In this document: positions 52,482-61,807 of the stretch, one piece after another | How the letters are laid out: each line of letters opens with the position of its first letter | How positions within the stretch are numbered: the stretch's first letter is position 1 | Assembly (NCBI GenBank): GCA_965247565.1 | Contig: CBDFHF010000003.1 | Span: 1,798,001-1,862,000, forward strand | Direction: 5' to 3' | Length of the DNA: 64,000 bases | Origin: CBDFHF01 sp965247565 | GTDB taxonomy: Bacteria > Pseudomonadota > Gammaproteobacteria > Methylococcales > Methylomonadaceae | Notes under the pieces: model-generated | What the model was told of the DNA's origin: nothing | Seen by the model: the letters and a program-made list of their open reading frames with translations, nothing else | Database searches by the model: none | Made by a program: the position numbers and the translations under genes

Positions 52482-54233
52482 ATGAACCCAGCCAAAGCCA
52501 ATGTAATAGAATTAGCCATGATTAAACAACCGGCAGTACCAGCTAATGATGCCTGTAAACCCTTACTGGAATTAAAAAATGTCTGTAAATCTTATGGTGA
52601 GGGCAGGGACAAAGCCGCCATCCTGAAGGACATCAACCTCAATGTGCAGGAAGGTGAGTTTATTGCCATTGTTGGCTTTTCAGGAAGCGGCAAGAGCACG
52701 CTAGTATCAATGATTGCTGGACTGATCCAAGCGGATAGCGGTGAAGTGCTAAAACAAGGCTTGCCTATTACTGAACCGGGCCCTGATCGTGGGGTAGTGT
52801 TTCAGAATTATTCCTTAATGCCGTGGCTAAGTGTGTATGAAAACGTCGCCTTGGCCGTCGATGCGATTTTTAAAACCTGGACGCCTGCCCAACGTCGAGC
52901 CCATACCGAAAAATATGTAAAGATGGTGAATTTGGGTAAAGCCATGGACAAAAAACCTGCTGAATTATCCGGTGGTATGCGCCAACGTGTGAATGTGGCA
53001 AGGGCATTGGCGGCTAATCCGGATATTTTATTATTGGATGAACCACTGAGTGCTCTTGATGCATTGACTCGAGGCAATTTGCAAGATGAGATTTTGCAGA
53101 TTTGGGAGCAGGAAAAGAAGACGGTCATTTTAATCACCAACGATGTTGATGAAGCCATTTATATGGCAGATCGGGTGATTGCCCTCAAACCTGGGCCAGA
53201 TGCCAGTTTTGGGCCGGACTTTGTGGTTAATCTGGATCGACCGAGAGACCGAACCGCTCTTAACCACAACAAAGAATTCAAACGTTTGCGCGCCGAAATC
53301 ACCCGTTATTTGATGGATATCGGCCTACAAAAAGCGGACTCTATAGGTAACGATAAAATCAAGTTGCCCGATGTGCGGCCTAATACCAGCAACGACTGGA
53401 AGCTGGATCGATCTGCCTTAAAGCCAAATACTCATGACCTTGGTAAGCCGCGTTATTTGGAATTTTCAAATTTATCAAAAATTTATCCAACGCCAGACGG
53501 TAATAGTACTGTAAAGGTTGTGGATGGTTTTGATATGAAGATGAAGAAAGGCGAGTTCATTTCCATTATCGGCCATTCGGGTTGTGGTAAATCTACGGTT
53601 TTGTCCATGACGGCCGGTTTAAATGAAATTTCGGAAGGCGGTATTATTCTGGATAACCGTGAAATCGATGGGGCCGGGCCTGATCGTGGCGTGGTGTTCC
53701 AGGCCCCCAGCTTGTTTCCATGGTTGACAGCATTTGAAAACGTCATGTTGGGCGTCGATAAAGTTTATCCCCATGCCAGCCAAGTAGAGCGTGATGACAT
53801 TGTCGAATATTACTTAACTCGAGTTGGCTTGGCTGATTCCATGTCTAAAAAGGCCGCAGATCTGTCCAATGGGATGCGTCAGCGCGTGGGAATTGCTCGT
53901 GCTTTTGCTTTATCACCCAAGTTGTTATTGCTGGATGAACCCTTCGGCATGTTGGATTCGTTAACGCGCTGGGAATTACAGGAGGTCTTGATGGAAGTGT
54001 GGGAACGTACCCATGTCACCGCCATTGTGGTTACCCATGATGTGGATGAAGCTATCTTGTTAGCGGACCGAGTGGTGATGATGACCAATGGTCCACACGC
54101 CAAGATCGGCAAAATTCAAGAAATTGACTTGCCACGACCACGTAGCCGCAAGGCTTTACTGGAACACCCGGATTATTACCAATACCGCGAAAGCTTGTTG
54201 AGCTTTTTAAGCGAATGTGACCACACCCACTAA
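52482..54233 (+). CDS. nrtC: ABC nitrate transporter ATPase, two domains fused
   Basis: A 583-residue protein with two complete ABC ATPase domains in tandem. First: Walker A GFSGSGKST, signature LSGGMRQRVN, Walker B ILLLDEPLSALD. Second: GHSGCGKST, LSNGMRQRVG, LLLLDEPFGMLD. In cyanobacteria these are two proteins, NrtC and NrtD, the first with a regulatory NrtA-like tail. Here both are one chain without that tail, so nitrate feedback through the NrtC tail is absent. Ten bases after nrtB. Confidence 0.92.
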   Translation: MNPAKANVIELAMIKQPAVPANDACKPLLELKNVCKSYGEGRDKAAILKDINLNVQEGEFIAIVGFSGSGKSTLVSMIAGLIQADSGEVLKQGLPITEPGPDRGVVFQNYSLMPWLSVYENVALAVDAIFKTWTPAQRRAHTEKYVKMVNLGKAMDKKPAELSGGMRQRVNVARALAANPDILLLDEPLSALDALTRGNLQDEILQIWEQEKKTVILITNDVDEAIYMADRVIALKPGPDASFGPDFVVNLDRPRDRTALNHNKEFKRLRAEITRYLMDIGLQKADSIGNDKIKLPDVRPNTSNDWKLDRSALKPNTHDLGKPRYLEFSNLSKIYPTPDGNSTVKVVDGFDMKMKKGEFISIIGHSGCGKSTVLSMTAGLNEISEGGIILDNREIDGAGPDRGVVFQAPSLFPWLTAFENVMLGVDKVYPHASQVERDDIVEYYLTRVGLADSMSKKAADLSNGMRQRVGIARAFALSPKLLLLDEPFGMLDSLTRWELQEVLMEVWERTHVTAIVVTHDVDEAILLADRVVMMTNGPHAKIGKIQEIDLPRPRSRKALLEHPDYYQYRESLLSFLSECDHTH

Positions 54234-54264
54234 TTCCAGATATTCAATCTTCAAGGGGAACGAA

Positions 54265-55527
54265 ATGCCTAAGCCTTCATTAAAACTATCCGCCTATCTT
54301 GCATCCGGTTTACTAAGTATGACTAGCCTGGCTTCATCGGCCTATGCCGGCATCACCAAAGAGGTTGAAGATGCTCTAAACTTTTACCATTATGGCAATA
54401 ACGGCGCAGTCAAAATTGACTTAAATTACCGTTATGAGAATGTCGATCAAGACAAAGGCGATACTCAAACTGCCAATGGCAACACCGCTAGATTGAGGGC
54501 GGGCTTGCTCTCGCCGACATGGCATGGCATTCAAGGTTATGCAGAATACGAGGGTAACTTGGCCATGCAGGAGGACTACAATAGCACCCGCAATAACAAC
54601 AAAAACTATTCGGTAATTGCTGATCCGGAACTGAGCGAATTGAACCAATTATGGATCAGTTATGCCGGTATCCCAGATACCCTTATTAAAGGTGGGCGCC
54701 AGCGTATCAAGCTTGATGATGACCGGTTTATTGGTAATGTCGGTTGGCGACAAATGGAAACAACATTTGATTCTGTGTTAATTACCCATAACAATCAGCA
54801 ACTGTTTGGCTTGGTGATTAACGCCGGTTATATCGGCAATGTGCAAACCTTTACAGGTACCACCGAAAATATTAATGCCCCGATATTGAATGTCAATTAC
54901 AAGCTCGGTGATTACGGTAATGTGATCGGTTACGGTTATTGGCTGGATTACACTGAGAAAGATACCTACGAGAAATCCAATGAAACTTATGGGATTCGGC
55001 TCCATTGTTGTTTAAAGGGCGAATCTATGAAAGTTAGCGATAATTACGGCCTGGTTTACACCGCAGAATGGGCACATCAACAAAACTACGGACACGGTAA
55101 AACGCCTTATGAGGCAGATCGTATCAATCTGATGGCTGGATTCAGCGCTTATAACTTCACTTTTCAGGGTGCGATGGAGCAGCTAAATGGCACAGGCGTC
55201 AATAAAACTTTTGATACGCCATTGGGAACAAACCATGCTTTCCAAGGGTGGGCGGATCTATTTCTGGTGACGCCGGAAAACGGTATCCGTGATGTTTTTG
55301 GCACGGTTAGCGCCAACTTCGAGCGCGGAGATTTGATTTTGACAGGTGTGTACCATGATTTTACTGACGATACCGGACAACAACATTATGGTAAAGAGTG
55401 GGATTTTCAGGCAGTGAAAAAATTTGGCAAACATTATTCCATATTGGCCAAATATGCTTACTACGAAGCCGAAAAGTTTGGTACAGACACCCAAAAAATC
55501 TGGGTGCAAGGAAATATCAGTTTTTAG
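54265..55527 (+). CDS. Alginate_export-family outer-membrane porin
   Basis: A 420-residue beta-barrel protein with signal peptide MPKPSLKLSAYLASGLLSMT ... SSAYA. KIDLNYRYENVDQDKGDTQT, ARLRAGLLSPTWHGIQGYAE, LNQLWISYAGIPDTLIKGGR and QRIKLDDDRFIGNVGWRQ are typical of this family. It ends in a C-terminal Phe (WVQGNISF) as barrels do. AAGGGGAACGAA precedes ATG 54265; upstream codons overlap the ATPase gene. It probably lets nitrate pass the outer membrane. Confidence 0.88.
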   Translation: MPKPSLKLSAYLASGLLSMTSLASSAYAGITKEVEDALNFYHYGNNGAVKIDLNYRYENVDQDKGDTQTANGNTARLRAGLLSPTWHGIQGYAEYEGNLAMQEDYNSTRNNNKNYSVIADPELSELNQLWISYAGIPDTLIKGGRQRIKLDDDRFIGNVGWRQMETTFDSVLITHNNQQLFGLVINAGYIGNVQTFTGTTENINAPILNVNYKLGDYGNVIGYGYWLDYTEKDTYEKSNETYGIRLHCCLKGESMKVSDNYGLVYTAEWAHQQNYGHGKTPYEADRINLMAGFSAYNFTFQGAMEQLNGTGVNKTFDTPLGTNHAFQGWADLFLVTPENGIRDVFGTVSANFERGDLILTGVYHDFTDDTGQQHYGKEWDFQAVKKFGKHYSILAKYAYYEAEKFGTDTQKIWVQGNISF

Positions 55528-55594
55528 CGTTGATTTAATTACCGCTGCCGATGCTCCCAAGGTCAATTTTTACGCAGCATTGACAGTATTAGGG

Positions 55595-55630
55595 TTAAGT
55601 GAGTTGGTTATATTTCCCCAACTCACTTAA
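55595..55630 (+). terminator. Hairpin after the nrt operon
   Basis: Perfect 13-bp stem TTAAGTGAGTTGG with CCAACTCACTTAA, 10-base loop, 68 bases after the porin stop. No T-run follows, so termination may need help or it may be an mRNA-stabilising end. Confidence 0.5.
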
Positions 55631-55755
55631 GTTATTGATAAAGCTTGAAGTCGTGCTATTTCAATGACAAGCAAATGGTAGCCTTGGATTCAAAATAGTT
55701 AAAACTTCATGTACCAGATCTTGCGGGGCACTCAAGCGATGAGCCCATTCTTTGG

Positions 55756-56370
55756 TTATGGTTTAAGTTTGAGCAAAGGGCCGTTCTCATCAGAAAAATT
55801 ACCGGTATTCAAAACCTGGATGCCAGCGGTATGCTCCCCGTTGAATGGGGTGATTGTGCCAGGACAACCCGCTTTTTCGGCATCTTCCGGAGAATTAAAC
55901 CAGATACCGATATGGTAAGTGTGAATTGGTTTTGTAACAGGATTCTCTCCTGCATCGCCCTCATGTGTCAGTGGTGCGACGGTAGGTGTGCCTGGCGCCA
56001 CAATAAAGGTTTCTTCATTAAAACGGCCTACAAATCGGGCATAACCCTTGCCATATTTGTTGGTTTGAATGTCGCCTTGATACCACGACATCCCAAAAGG
56101 GAAATTCGGTACCTGAATGACAAAAGCATCAAATGCAGTATTCTTTGGTAAGCCTTCGATTTTGACATCCATAACTTCAACATTGCCCAAGGCAGTGACT
56201 TTTACTTTTCCTATAGCGTTTGGTGCACATGTTTCGCCCAGAACTGCTGGACGAACGAGTGGAAACTTAATGGCCTCTCCACCTCGAGCGCTGGCTTGAG
56301 CGCAAATGGATAGGGAACCGACAAACGTCAATAAAGCTATACCCTTAAATGATGTGGTTTGATTTTTCAT
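55756..56370 (-). CDS. Exported protein, unknown function
   Basis: A 204-residue protein with a signal peptide ending in QASA (about residue 28). The mature part is beta-rich: GKVKVTALGNVEVMDVKIEG, NTAFDAFVIQVPNFPFGMSW, YQGDIQTNKYGKGYARFVGR. Cys residues in GETCAPNA and KAGCPGT may be bridged. No family recognised. GGAGACGCCATC precedes the ATG. Long non-coding flank (433 bp) towards the sigma factor gene. Confidence 0.65.
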   Translation of the reverse strand: MKNQTTSFKGIALLTFVGSLSICAQASARGGEAIKFPLVRPAVLGETCAPNAIGKVKVTALGNVEVMDVKIEGLPKNTAFDAFVIQVPNFPFGMSWYQGDIQTNKYGKGYARFVGRFNEETFIVAPGTPTVAPLTHEGDAGENPVTKPIHTYHIGIWFNSPEDAEKAGCPGTITPFNGEHTAGIQVLNTGNFSDENGPLLKLKP

Positions 56371-56740
56371 GATGGCGTCTCCAAGTATTAAAATTAAAAA
56401 GTTTTGATGTCAGGGAGTTTTTATCCGTCCCTAACCATGATTCCGATCTACTTACCAAATTGTTCAAATAATTTTCAAAATAATTTTTAATCACAAATTA
56501 AATAGGAGTCCAATATCGGCTGAGACCAACAGCTTGAGCTGTTGTTAATGTTCTTAAGGTTTGAGATATAACATTCCTAATGATTAGCAGGACGTTCTAT
56601 CGTGCTTTTTTGAAGGTATTCTTATCCACGAAGATTTTTGGATTAAATTGAATCTGAATAGAACTTTTGGTCCATTTGGGGGTAACAACAAGAAAATGAC
56701 GCTCGCAAAGAGTCAATAGACCTTAGAATGTCGATTTTCA

Positions 56741-56767
56741 GTCTGATACAATCGATTGTGTCTGATA
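56741..56767 (+). promoter_or_regulatory. Palindrome between direct repeats before the sigma factor gene
   Basis: ACAATCGATTGT (56748-56759) is a perfect 12-bp palindrome, flanked by two direct copies of GTCTGATA (56741-56748 and 56760-56767). It lies 37-63 bases before the GTG. It could be an ECF promoter or an operator. The rest of 56371-56740 shows no ORF. Confidence 0.4.
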
Positions 56768-56803
56768 TAAGAATCGGCTGTTATAAAAAGGCTTGGGGGC
56801 GAA

Positions 56804-57436
56804 GTGGGCAAACTTGTTGATGAAACGGTTGGGGCAACCTTACTTAAGCGCATAACGGAAAAAGACCATAAAGCATTTGAGGAGTTTTATTACTTATACG
56901 CTGAGGGTTTGGGTCGATTTTTGATGAAAATGCTGAAACAACACGAATGGGTCGATGAGGCGGTAAATGATGTGATGTTAACCATTTGGCAAATGGCAGA
57001 TCGTTACGACCCTGAAAAAGGACGTTTATCCACTTGGTTGTTTGGTATTGCGCACAATAAAGGTCTCAAGATATGGGAGCGAAATGCACGTTGCCGAGAA
57101 GAGTCGCTTGAAGATTATGATGTTGAGACAGATAACAACGAAGAGAAGGTGGATGGTTCTTACGTATCGGTTATATCGTCGAACTCTGAACCTGAGCGTG
57201 TGGTCATGGGCTGGGAGTTGGGTGATGCAATGAGTTGGGCATTTGAAAAATTGTCTCCTGATCATCGGGCGGTTATCAATTTATGCTTTACTGAGGATTT
57301 CACCTATCAGGAAATCGCCGATATTATAGATTGTCCATTGAATACCGTGAAAACTCGTTTATTTCATGCGCGCAAGCGGTTGGCAGAAATGTTGGCGCGA
57401 AAGGGCTTTGCCTTATCCGATCAGGTTAAAATGTAA
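56804..57436 (+). CDS. ECF-type RNA polymerase sigma factor
   Basis: A 210-residue sigma-70 family factor with only regions 2 and 4. Region 2: KAFEEFYYLYAEGLGRFLMK ... VNDVMLTIWQMADRYDPEKG then STWLFGIAHNKGLKIWERNA. Region 4: LSPDHRAVINLCFTEDFTYQ, EIADIIDCPLNTVKTRLFHA, RKRLAEML. The start is GTG 56804. The zinc anti-sigma gene follows after 2 bases and the subtilase after that. Confidence 0.93.
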   Translation: MGKLVDETVGATLLKRITEKDHKAFEEFYYLYAEGLGRFLMKMLKQHEWVDEAVNDVMLTIWQMADRYDPEKGRLSTWLFGIAHNKGLKIWERNARCREESLEDYDVETDNNEEKVDGSYVSVISSNSEPERVVMGWELGDAMSWAFEKLSPDHRAVINLCFTEDFTYQEIADIIDCPLNTVKTRLFHARKRLAEMLARKGFALSDQVKM

Positions 57437-57438
57437 AT

Positions 57439-58131
57439 ATGATAACGCATCAAGATGACAAGGCTTCGTCTTACAATCATGACGAATTATTTAACCTGAT
57501 TCCTTGGTATGTAAAAGGCAAGCTGACAACCCATGAAAAAACTGCAGTCGAACAGCACTTGTCTGGTTGTGAAAGTTGCCGGCAAGAAGTGTCGAACTGC
57601 CAAGCATTAAGCGATTTACTGCCTAAAGCGACTGAGTCATGGCAACCCTCCGCGGCACATTTTGCCGGAATTTTAGCCAACTTAGACAAGCTTGAGTCGG
57701 CTGAGAAACTAGAGCAACCTACACAGATTGTTTCGAAATCCGGTCTTTTCCAGAAAATCCAACAAATATTTGTCCAAACGCCTAGACCAGTGCGTTGGAC
57801 TTTGATGACAGAGTCTTTAGCTTTTGCCGCTCTTGTTGCGTTTATAGTGTTGCCAGGGCACATTCCTACCAATCAAATCGGCACGTTTGAGACTTTATCT
57901 ACAGTTGAGCAGCCAGCGACGATAAAAGGCCGGTTAATTCGATTGGTGTTTTCCGAGGACATAACAATACGGGAGTTGTCCGATTTACTGGGAAAAGCCA
58001 AGGCACAGATTAGGCAAGGGCCATCCGAGGTAGGTAGTTTTGTCGTTGAAGTAGCACTTAATGATGAACAGCAATCGCTTTCGCTGCTCCAGGTACATCC
58101 CAAAGTGCAGTTTGCGCAACCGATTGAATAG
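57439..58131 (+). CDS. Zinc-binding anti-sigma factor, membrane-anchored
   Basis: A 230-residue protein. The N-terminal zinc anti-sigma motif is EQHLSGCESC (His40, Cys44, Cys47) after LFNLIPWYVKGKLTTHEKTA. One membrane helix lies near 118-137 (SLAFAALVAFIVLPG). The periplasmic part ends GSFVVEVALNDEQQSLSLLQ, VHPKVQFAQPIE. It would hold the preceding sigma factor until a signal frees it. Coupled on both sides to sigma factor and protease. Confidence 0.88.
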   Translation: MITHQDDKASSYNHDELFNLIPWYVKGKLTTHEKTAVEQHLSGCESCRQEVSNCQALSDLLPKATESWQPSAAHFAGILANLDKLESAEKLEQPTQIVSKSGLFQKIQQIFVQTPRPVRWTLMTESLAFAALVAFIVLPGHIPTNQIGTFETLSTVEQPATIKGRLIRLVFSEDITIRELSDLLGKAKAQIRQGPSEVGSFVVEVALNDEQQSLSLLQVHPKVQFAQPIE

Positions 58132-58145
58132 TATTCACCTGCCCC

Positions 58146-59372
58146 ATGATAGTGACAAGACTGTGTCTTTATTTGTGTATTGTCAGCTCATTGTTGTGGT
58201 TACCTGGCTGTACTGAGTTACCCCCGCATTTCTTCGAAGGCATAAACGAGCTACCCAAACAGATGATAAGTCGCCAACTATTGGTGACGTTACCTGAAAG
58301 CCTTAAATCAGATTGGGCGGTAATCCGGGAGGAGCTTGCGCGCCAAAATGACATTCTGACATCCGGTGAATTCCCACTGGCTTCTATTGGTGTGGACTGC
58401 ATTGTTTACAAGGTGCCAGAACAAGAAAACATGGACAAGGCCATGCAGAGACTTCGTGCCGATAGTCGGGTGGTGTTAGTTCAGGAAAATCAAGTGTTCG
58501 AAGGCCTGCAAAGTAGTGAAAATAAGTCTTTTGCAACAATCAGCTATGCGCCAAAACTTATCCATGCTGATGTGGCACAAAGTATCGCTACTGGTAAAGG
58601 GGTTCGTATAGCGGTGGTGGACACGGGCGCAGAAAGGGATCATCCTGATTTCAAAGATCAACTTCTGGATACTGAAAATTTTGTTGATGGTAGCGATTAT
58701 GCTTTTTCTCATGATCGTCACGGTACCGCAGTAACCGGAGTAATCGTCGCAAAGGCTAACGATGGCAAAGGCATTAATGGAATAGCACCCGATGCTGAAG
58801 TCATGGTTTTAAAGGCTTGTTGGTATCCAAAAACCTCAAAGGGCAAGGCACAATGCAGCAGTTGGTCGCTAGCGAAAGCGCTGGATGCTGCAATCAATAA
58901 AAGCGCTCATGTCATTAACCTGAGTTTAGCGGGGCCGTATGACGGTTTGCTAAGCAAGCTTTTGGAAACTGCCCACAAACGGGGTATCAGCGTCGTCGCT
59001 GCAACTCAGGAAAACAAGGAACAGCCCGGATTCCCTGCTAGCCTTTCCTTCGCAATACCCGTGATTTCAGCGGGGCCGGACGGGCAAATAGCACAACCTT
59101 CTTGGTTGCCGTATTTTCCCGGAACTGTGGTGGCTCCGGGAATAGAAATACTAACGACCGTACCGAACGATGGCTACGATTTTGAGTCCGGCAGTTCTCT
59201 GGCCGCTGCCCATGTTAGCGGTATTATTGCCTTGTTGCTTGAAGTAAAGCCTAGCCTTTTCCCCGATCAGGTAACAGAAATGCTTCTGCGTAACGGCAAG
59301 GAGAAAGCGTCTAAACTACCAAACATACTGGATGCGTGGGCAATTTTACGGGCTGCCGATAACGGAAATTAA
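58146..59372 (+). CDS. Lipoprotein subtilase (S8 serine protease)
   Basis: A 408-residue protease. Lipoprotein signal LYLCIVSSLLWLPGC, with Cys22 lipidated. Residues 40-120 look like an I9-type propeptide (DCIVYKVPEQENMDKAMQRL). Catalytic triad: Asp159 (AVVDTGAERDHPDF), His192 (DRHGTAVTGVI), Ser351 (SGSSLAAAHVSGIIALL). It ends without extra domains. As the third gene after sigma and anti-sigma it may cut the anti-sigma factor or be a product of the regulon. Confidence 0.92.
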   Translation: MIVTRLCLYLCIVSSLLWLPGCTELPPHFFEGINELPKQMISRQLLVTLPESLKSDWAVIREELARQNDILTSGEFPLASIGVDCIVYKVPEQENMDKAMQRLRADSRVVLVQENQVFEGLQSSENKSFATISYAPKLIHADVAQSIATGKGVRIAVVDTGAERDHPDFKDQLLDTENFVDGSDYAFSHDRHGTAVTGVIVAKANDGKGINGIAPDAEVMVLKACWYPKTSKGKAQCSSWSLAKALDAAINKSAHVINLSLAGPYDGLLSKLLETAHKRGISVVAATQENKEQPGFPASLSFAIPVISAGPDGQIAQPSWLPYFPGTVVAPGIEILTTVPNDGYDFESGSSLAAAHVSGIIALLLEVKPSLFPDQVTEMLLRNGKEKASKLPNILDAWAILRAADNGN

Positions 59373-59377
59373 CGCTA

Positions 59378-59507
59378 CTAAGACTTTTTAGCTTCAAAAA
59401 TTTCGGGACTGATATAGCTCAATGTTGAGTGAAGCCGTTTGCGATGGTACCCAAGGGTATAAATAATACACCTCAATCTATTTGAAACCCTCTAACTTGG
59501 CTTCGGA
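59378..59507 (-). pseudogene. Remnant of an IS3-family transposase C-terminus
   Basis: On the minus strand HRKRLHSTLSYISPEIFEAK followed by KS and a stop at 59378 is the C-terminal end of an IS3-type OrfB. Upstream SEAKLEGFK, a TAG (59478-59480) and IEVYY continue the homology, with a frameshift between. No ends of the element are visible. The rest of the gap 59508-59791 shows no gene. Confidence 0.75.
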
Positions 59508-59791
59508 GGGTCTTGAAGCGTTTGGCATTGCCACATCAATTATCAGCGGCTCAGCAAACATTGCCGGAAAACTCGGAAACATTCATCCAGCTGACGCTTA
59601 ATCGGTTATCAGTTTGAATTAAACTCCTCAGAAACTTCTTAGTGTAAAAGTTCACATCATTTAGCCTTCCATATCTATAGACTTGGCGCTGACATCGAGG
59701 TTTTATTCTTGATTTCAAAATCTACCAGGTTTTTAGAACTTACTGAAAGTCTGATTTTATAGTTGCAACGAAAACTTTTTGGAGATTCGTT

Positions 59792-60604
59792 ATGAAAAAA
59801 TTACTAATAGCCACGACTCTATCTGTGACAACATTGCCTGCATACGCCGCGGTTGTTTACAATTTTACCAGCGCACCGTTTGGCGTAGGGGTAATCAACG
59901 GAAATGAGGCAACAGACACTCCGGGCGCTCGTCTTCCCTTAAACGTAAGCCCATACAATATTGGCGACACACGCGGAGCCTCTTTGAGCTTTGCAAACCC
60001 ACTGTCTGCAAACTCTACCACTCGTATTTCAGCGGAAAACGGAGGATACGACTTGATTGGAACATCAAATAGCGGTGGTTTGGAATCCTATTCTGCTTCT
60101 AGCGATCGAGGGATTCCAATCACAAGCGACATCAGCGAATATACATCCGGATCAATCCCAAATATCATTATTCTAACCCGCTATAGCTCAGTCGAAGGTG
60201 AAGTAACGACCGATGCGAACGGAAAAATTTCTGCCTGGAATCTGTTATTCAGTCTATATGACAACCCAGGTGGCGGCTATGAACTAGATACGAGTGCCAA
60301 TACCCTAACTGGGTCTGGTTTTAACGTGGATGCGCAACTTTACATTAGTAGTAGCGCACCTAGGCCAGAGACACTTTATCTAATTGCGTTAAACGAAGCC
60401 AGTACTTCCACCCCATATACTTTCAATAGCGCTGATACCTCATTTGCAGATCCAGGGGGTGCTCAAATTAGATATTACTCGTCACAACCCGGCAGCTGGA
60501 CAAGTCCCGTGCCGGTTCCCGCTGCTGTTTGGTTATTTGGATCTGCTTTGGCCGGTTTTATAGGGTTCAACCGCCGTAAACAGGGGAGCTCGTTAGCGGG
60601 TTAA
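59792..60604 (+). CDS. Exported PEP-CTERM anchored protein
   Basis: A 270-residue protein. Signal peptide MKKLLIATTLSVTTLPAYAA, and the C-terminal sorting signal VPVPAAVWLFGSALAGFIGF followed by NRRKQ. The middle is Ser/Thr/Gly-rich and beta-like. No enzymatic motif. GGAGATTCGTT precedes the ATG, and a clear terminator follows. Same sorting type as the protein at 421-1236 but otherwise unlike it. Confidence 0.85.
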   Translation: MKKLLIATTLSVTTLPAYAAVVYNFTSAPFGVGVINGNEATDTPGARLPLNVSPYNIGDTRGASLSFANPLSANSTTRISAENGGYDLIGTSNSGGLESYSASSDRGIPITSDISEYTSGSIPNIIILTRYSSVEGEVTTDANGKISAWNLLFSLYDNPGGGYELDTSANTLTGSGFNVDAQLYISSSAPRPETLYLIALNEASTSTPYTFNSADTSFADPGGAQIRYYSSQPGSWTSPVPVPAAVWLFGSALAGFIGFNRRKQGSSLAG

Positions 60605-60615
60605 CAGTTTGATTA

Positions 60616-60650
60616 TAGAAAAGGCGTTCCAGAAATGTACGCCTTTTCTA
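60616..60650 (+). terminator. Terminator after the PEP-CTERM gene
   Basis: Perfect 12-bp stem TAGAAAAGGCGT (60616-60627) with ACGCCTTTTCTA (60639-60650) and an 11-base loop. The T4 is inside the stem; little U-run follows. Confidence 0.7.
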
Positions 60651-60782
60651 TTAAAGCACATTAACATCCGCCCATAATTCGAACCACAAGTATGGTGCGA
60701 CAAGGGACGGCCAAAGATATGACACCCAGTCTACCTCGATAGGTAGTTGAGCATAATTTATTTCAATACAGGATTCATCCTT

Positions 60783-61157
60783 ATGAATACACATATTGCC
60801 CTGGTTTATAAAGTTTCTGATATGCCACAACATTTAAACAGCGTAATTGCCATTGCCTATCGACCATCCATTAGTGCTGATGTTAAGGCTGAAATCATAG
60901 ACCATATCGACAAGTTACAGCACCCGGTTTTCGAAATCGCAAACCGCGCTTATTTTGCCCTACGGGAACATAAAAAAAGAGGTTGTATCGTTGACTATGC
61001 CATTGCAGCAAATCGTGCAGAGGCTCTTGCGAACTTAGAGCAAGCCATAACAGATAGTACCGGGCCGAAAGTAAACCCACCGAGTATGCTTCACACTATT
61101 TTTCAGTATCTACTGGGTGGGGTCGGTCAAACCAACCACAAAGAGGGTAGGTTATAA
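60783..61157 (+). CDS. Hypothetical protein
   Basis: A 124-residue soluble protein (MNTHIALVYKVSDMPQHLNS, VIAIAYRPSISADVKAEIID, HIDKLQHPVFEIANRAYFAL), mostly helical. No motif recognised. I prefer ATG 60783, which has AGGATTC before it, over TTG 60747. Isolated between non-coding gaps. Confidence 0.5.
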   Translation: MNTHIALVYKVSDMPQHLNSVIAIAYRPSISADVKAEIIDHIDKLQHPVFEIANRAYFALREHKKRGCIVDYAIAANRAEALANLEQAITDSTGPKVNPPSMLHTIFQYLLGGVGQTNHKEGRL

Positions 61158-61407
61158 GTTAGCCGATTACTACGACTTTTCAAATAAGATTCGCTGTCGG
61201 ATATATCCATCTGAAAAGTAACAGCCACTAATCAGATGAATAAAGAAATTTGTCGTTCTTGAGAAATTCGTACCCCACCATCAACCTACAAATACCCCAG
61301 CATACGGGTTACCCTCAACAAAATTCCGGCGATTTTTTTCGCGAAGCAAACCGACACACTTGAGGTGCTAGGCTACCCAATCTAGAGGTTAATACAGTGG
61401 TTACGTT

Positions 61408-61785
61408 TCAATCGTCGCAACAATACCACTTGCCATTCCATAAATACTTACATTTACACTTCTTGCGACGGCTACGCGAACCACGGGTAACAGCAGTTTG
61501 AATTTCAGTTTCGGTAGAATCGCTATCATTAGCTTTGGCTTTAATAAATGATAGGGTTACAGCATTTTCAATTTCTTCTGTAGGAATGGGATAATCCAAA
61601 TCCAGCGGTTCGAAACAACCTTTGCATCCAGTATCAGGAACAAACCTTATAACCTCGCCATTTTTACCAAAGGTTACCAAAAATAACAGGTTATCCTTTC
61701 CGAGGATATTTTCTACTGTTGTGTCAGAAGGAATCTTTTTGGTCTTAATTATGTCATTGTCCTTGTCTTCATCACTTTTTTTCAT
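61408..61785 (-). CDS. Cysteine-rich small protein downstream of the TPR/barrel gene
   Basis: A 125-residue protein with no signal peptide. The first 30 residues are highly charged (MKKSDEDKDNDIIKTKK). Cysteines lie at 54 and 57 (DTGCKGCFEP), and at 110, 112, 122 and 123 in the tail RRKKCKCKYLWNGKWYCCDD. The tail is basic, aromatic and compact, while the front is acidic. It could bind a metal, or be a leader-plus-core precursor peptide; neither is shown. AGGAGACTAACA precedes the ATG, 22 bases after the barrel gene stop, so the two likely share a transcript. Confidence 0.68.
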   Translation of the reverse strand: MKKSDEDKDNDIIKTKKIPSDTTVENILGKDNLLFLVTFGKNGEVIRFVPDTGCKGCFEPLDLDYPIPTEEIENAVTLSFIKAKANDSDSTETEIQTAVTRGSRSRRKKCKCKYLWNGKWYCCDD

Positions 61786-61807
61786 TGTTAGTCTCCTGTC
61801 TCATTTT

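Noticed and set aside
55831..56299. Plus-strand ORFs opposite the exported protein gene
   Set aside because: The minus-strand frame has a signal peptide and ribosome site; the opposite frames have neither.
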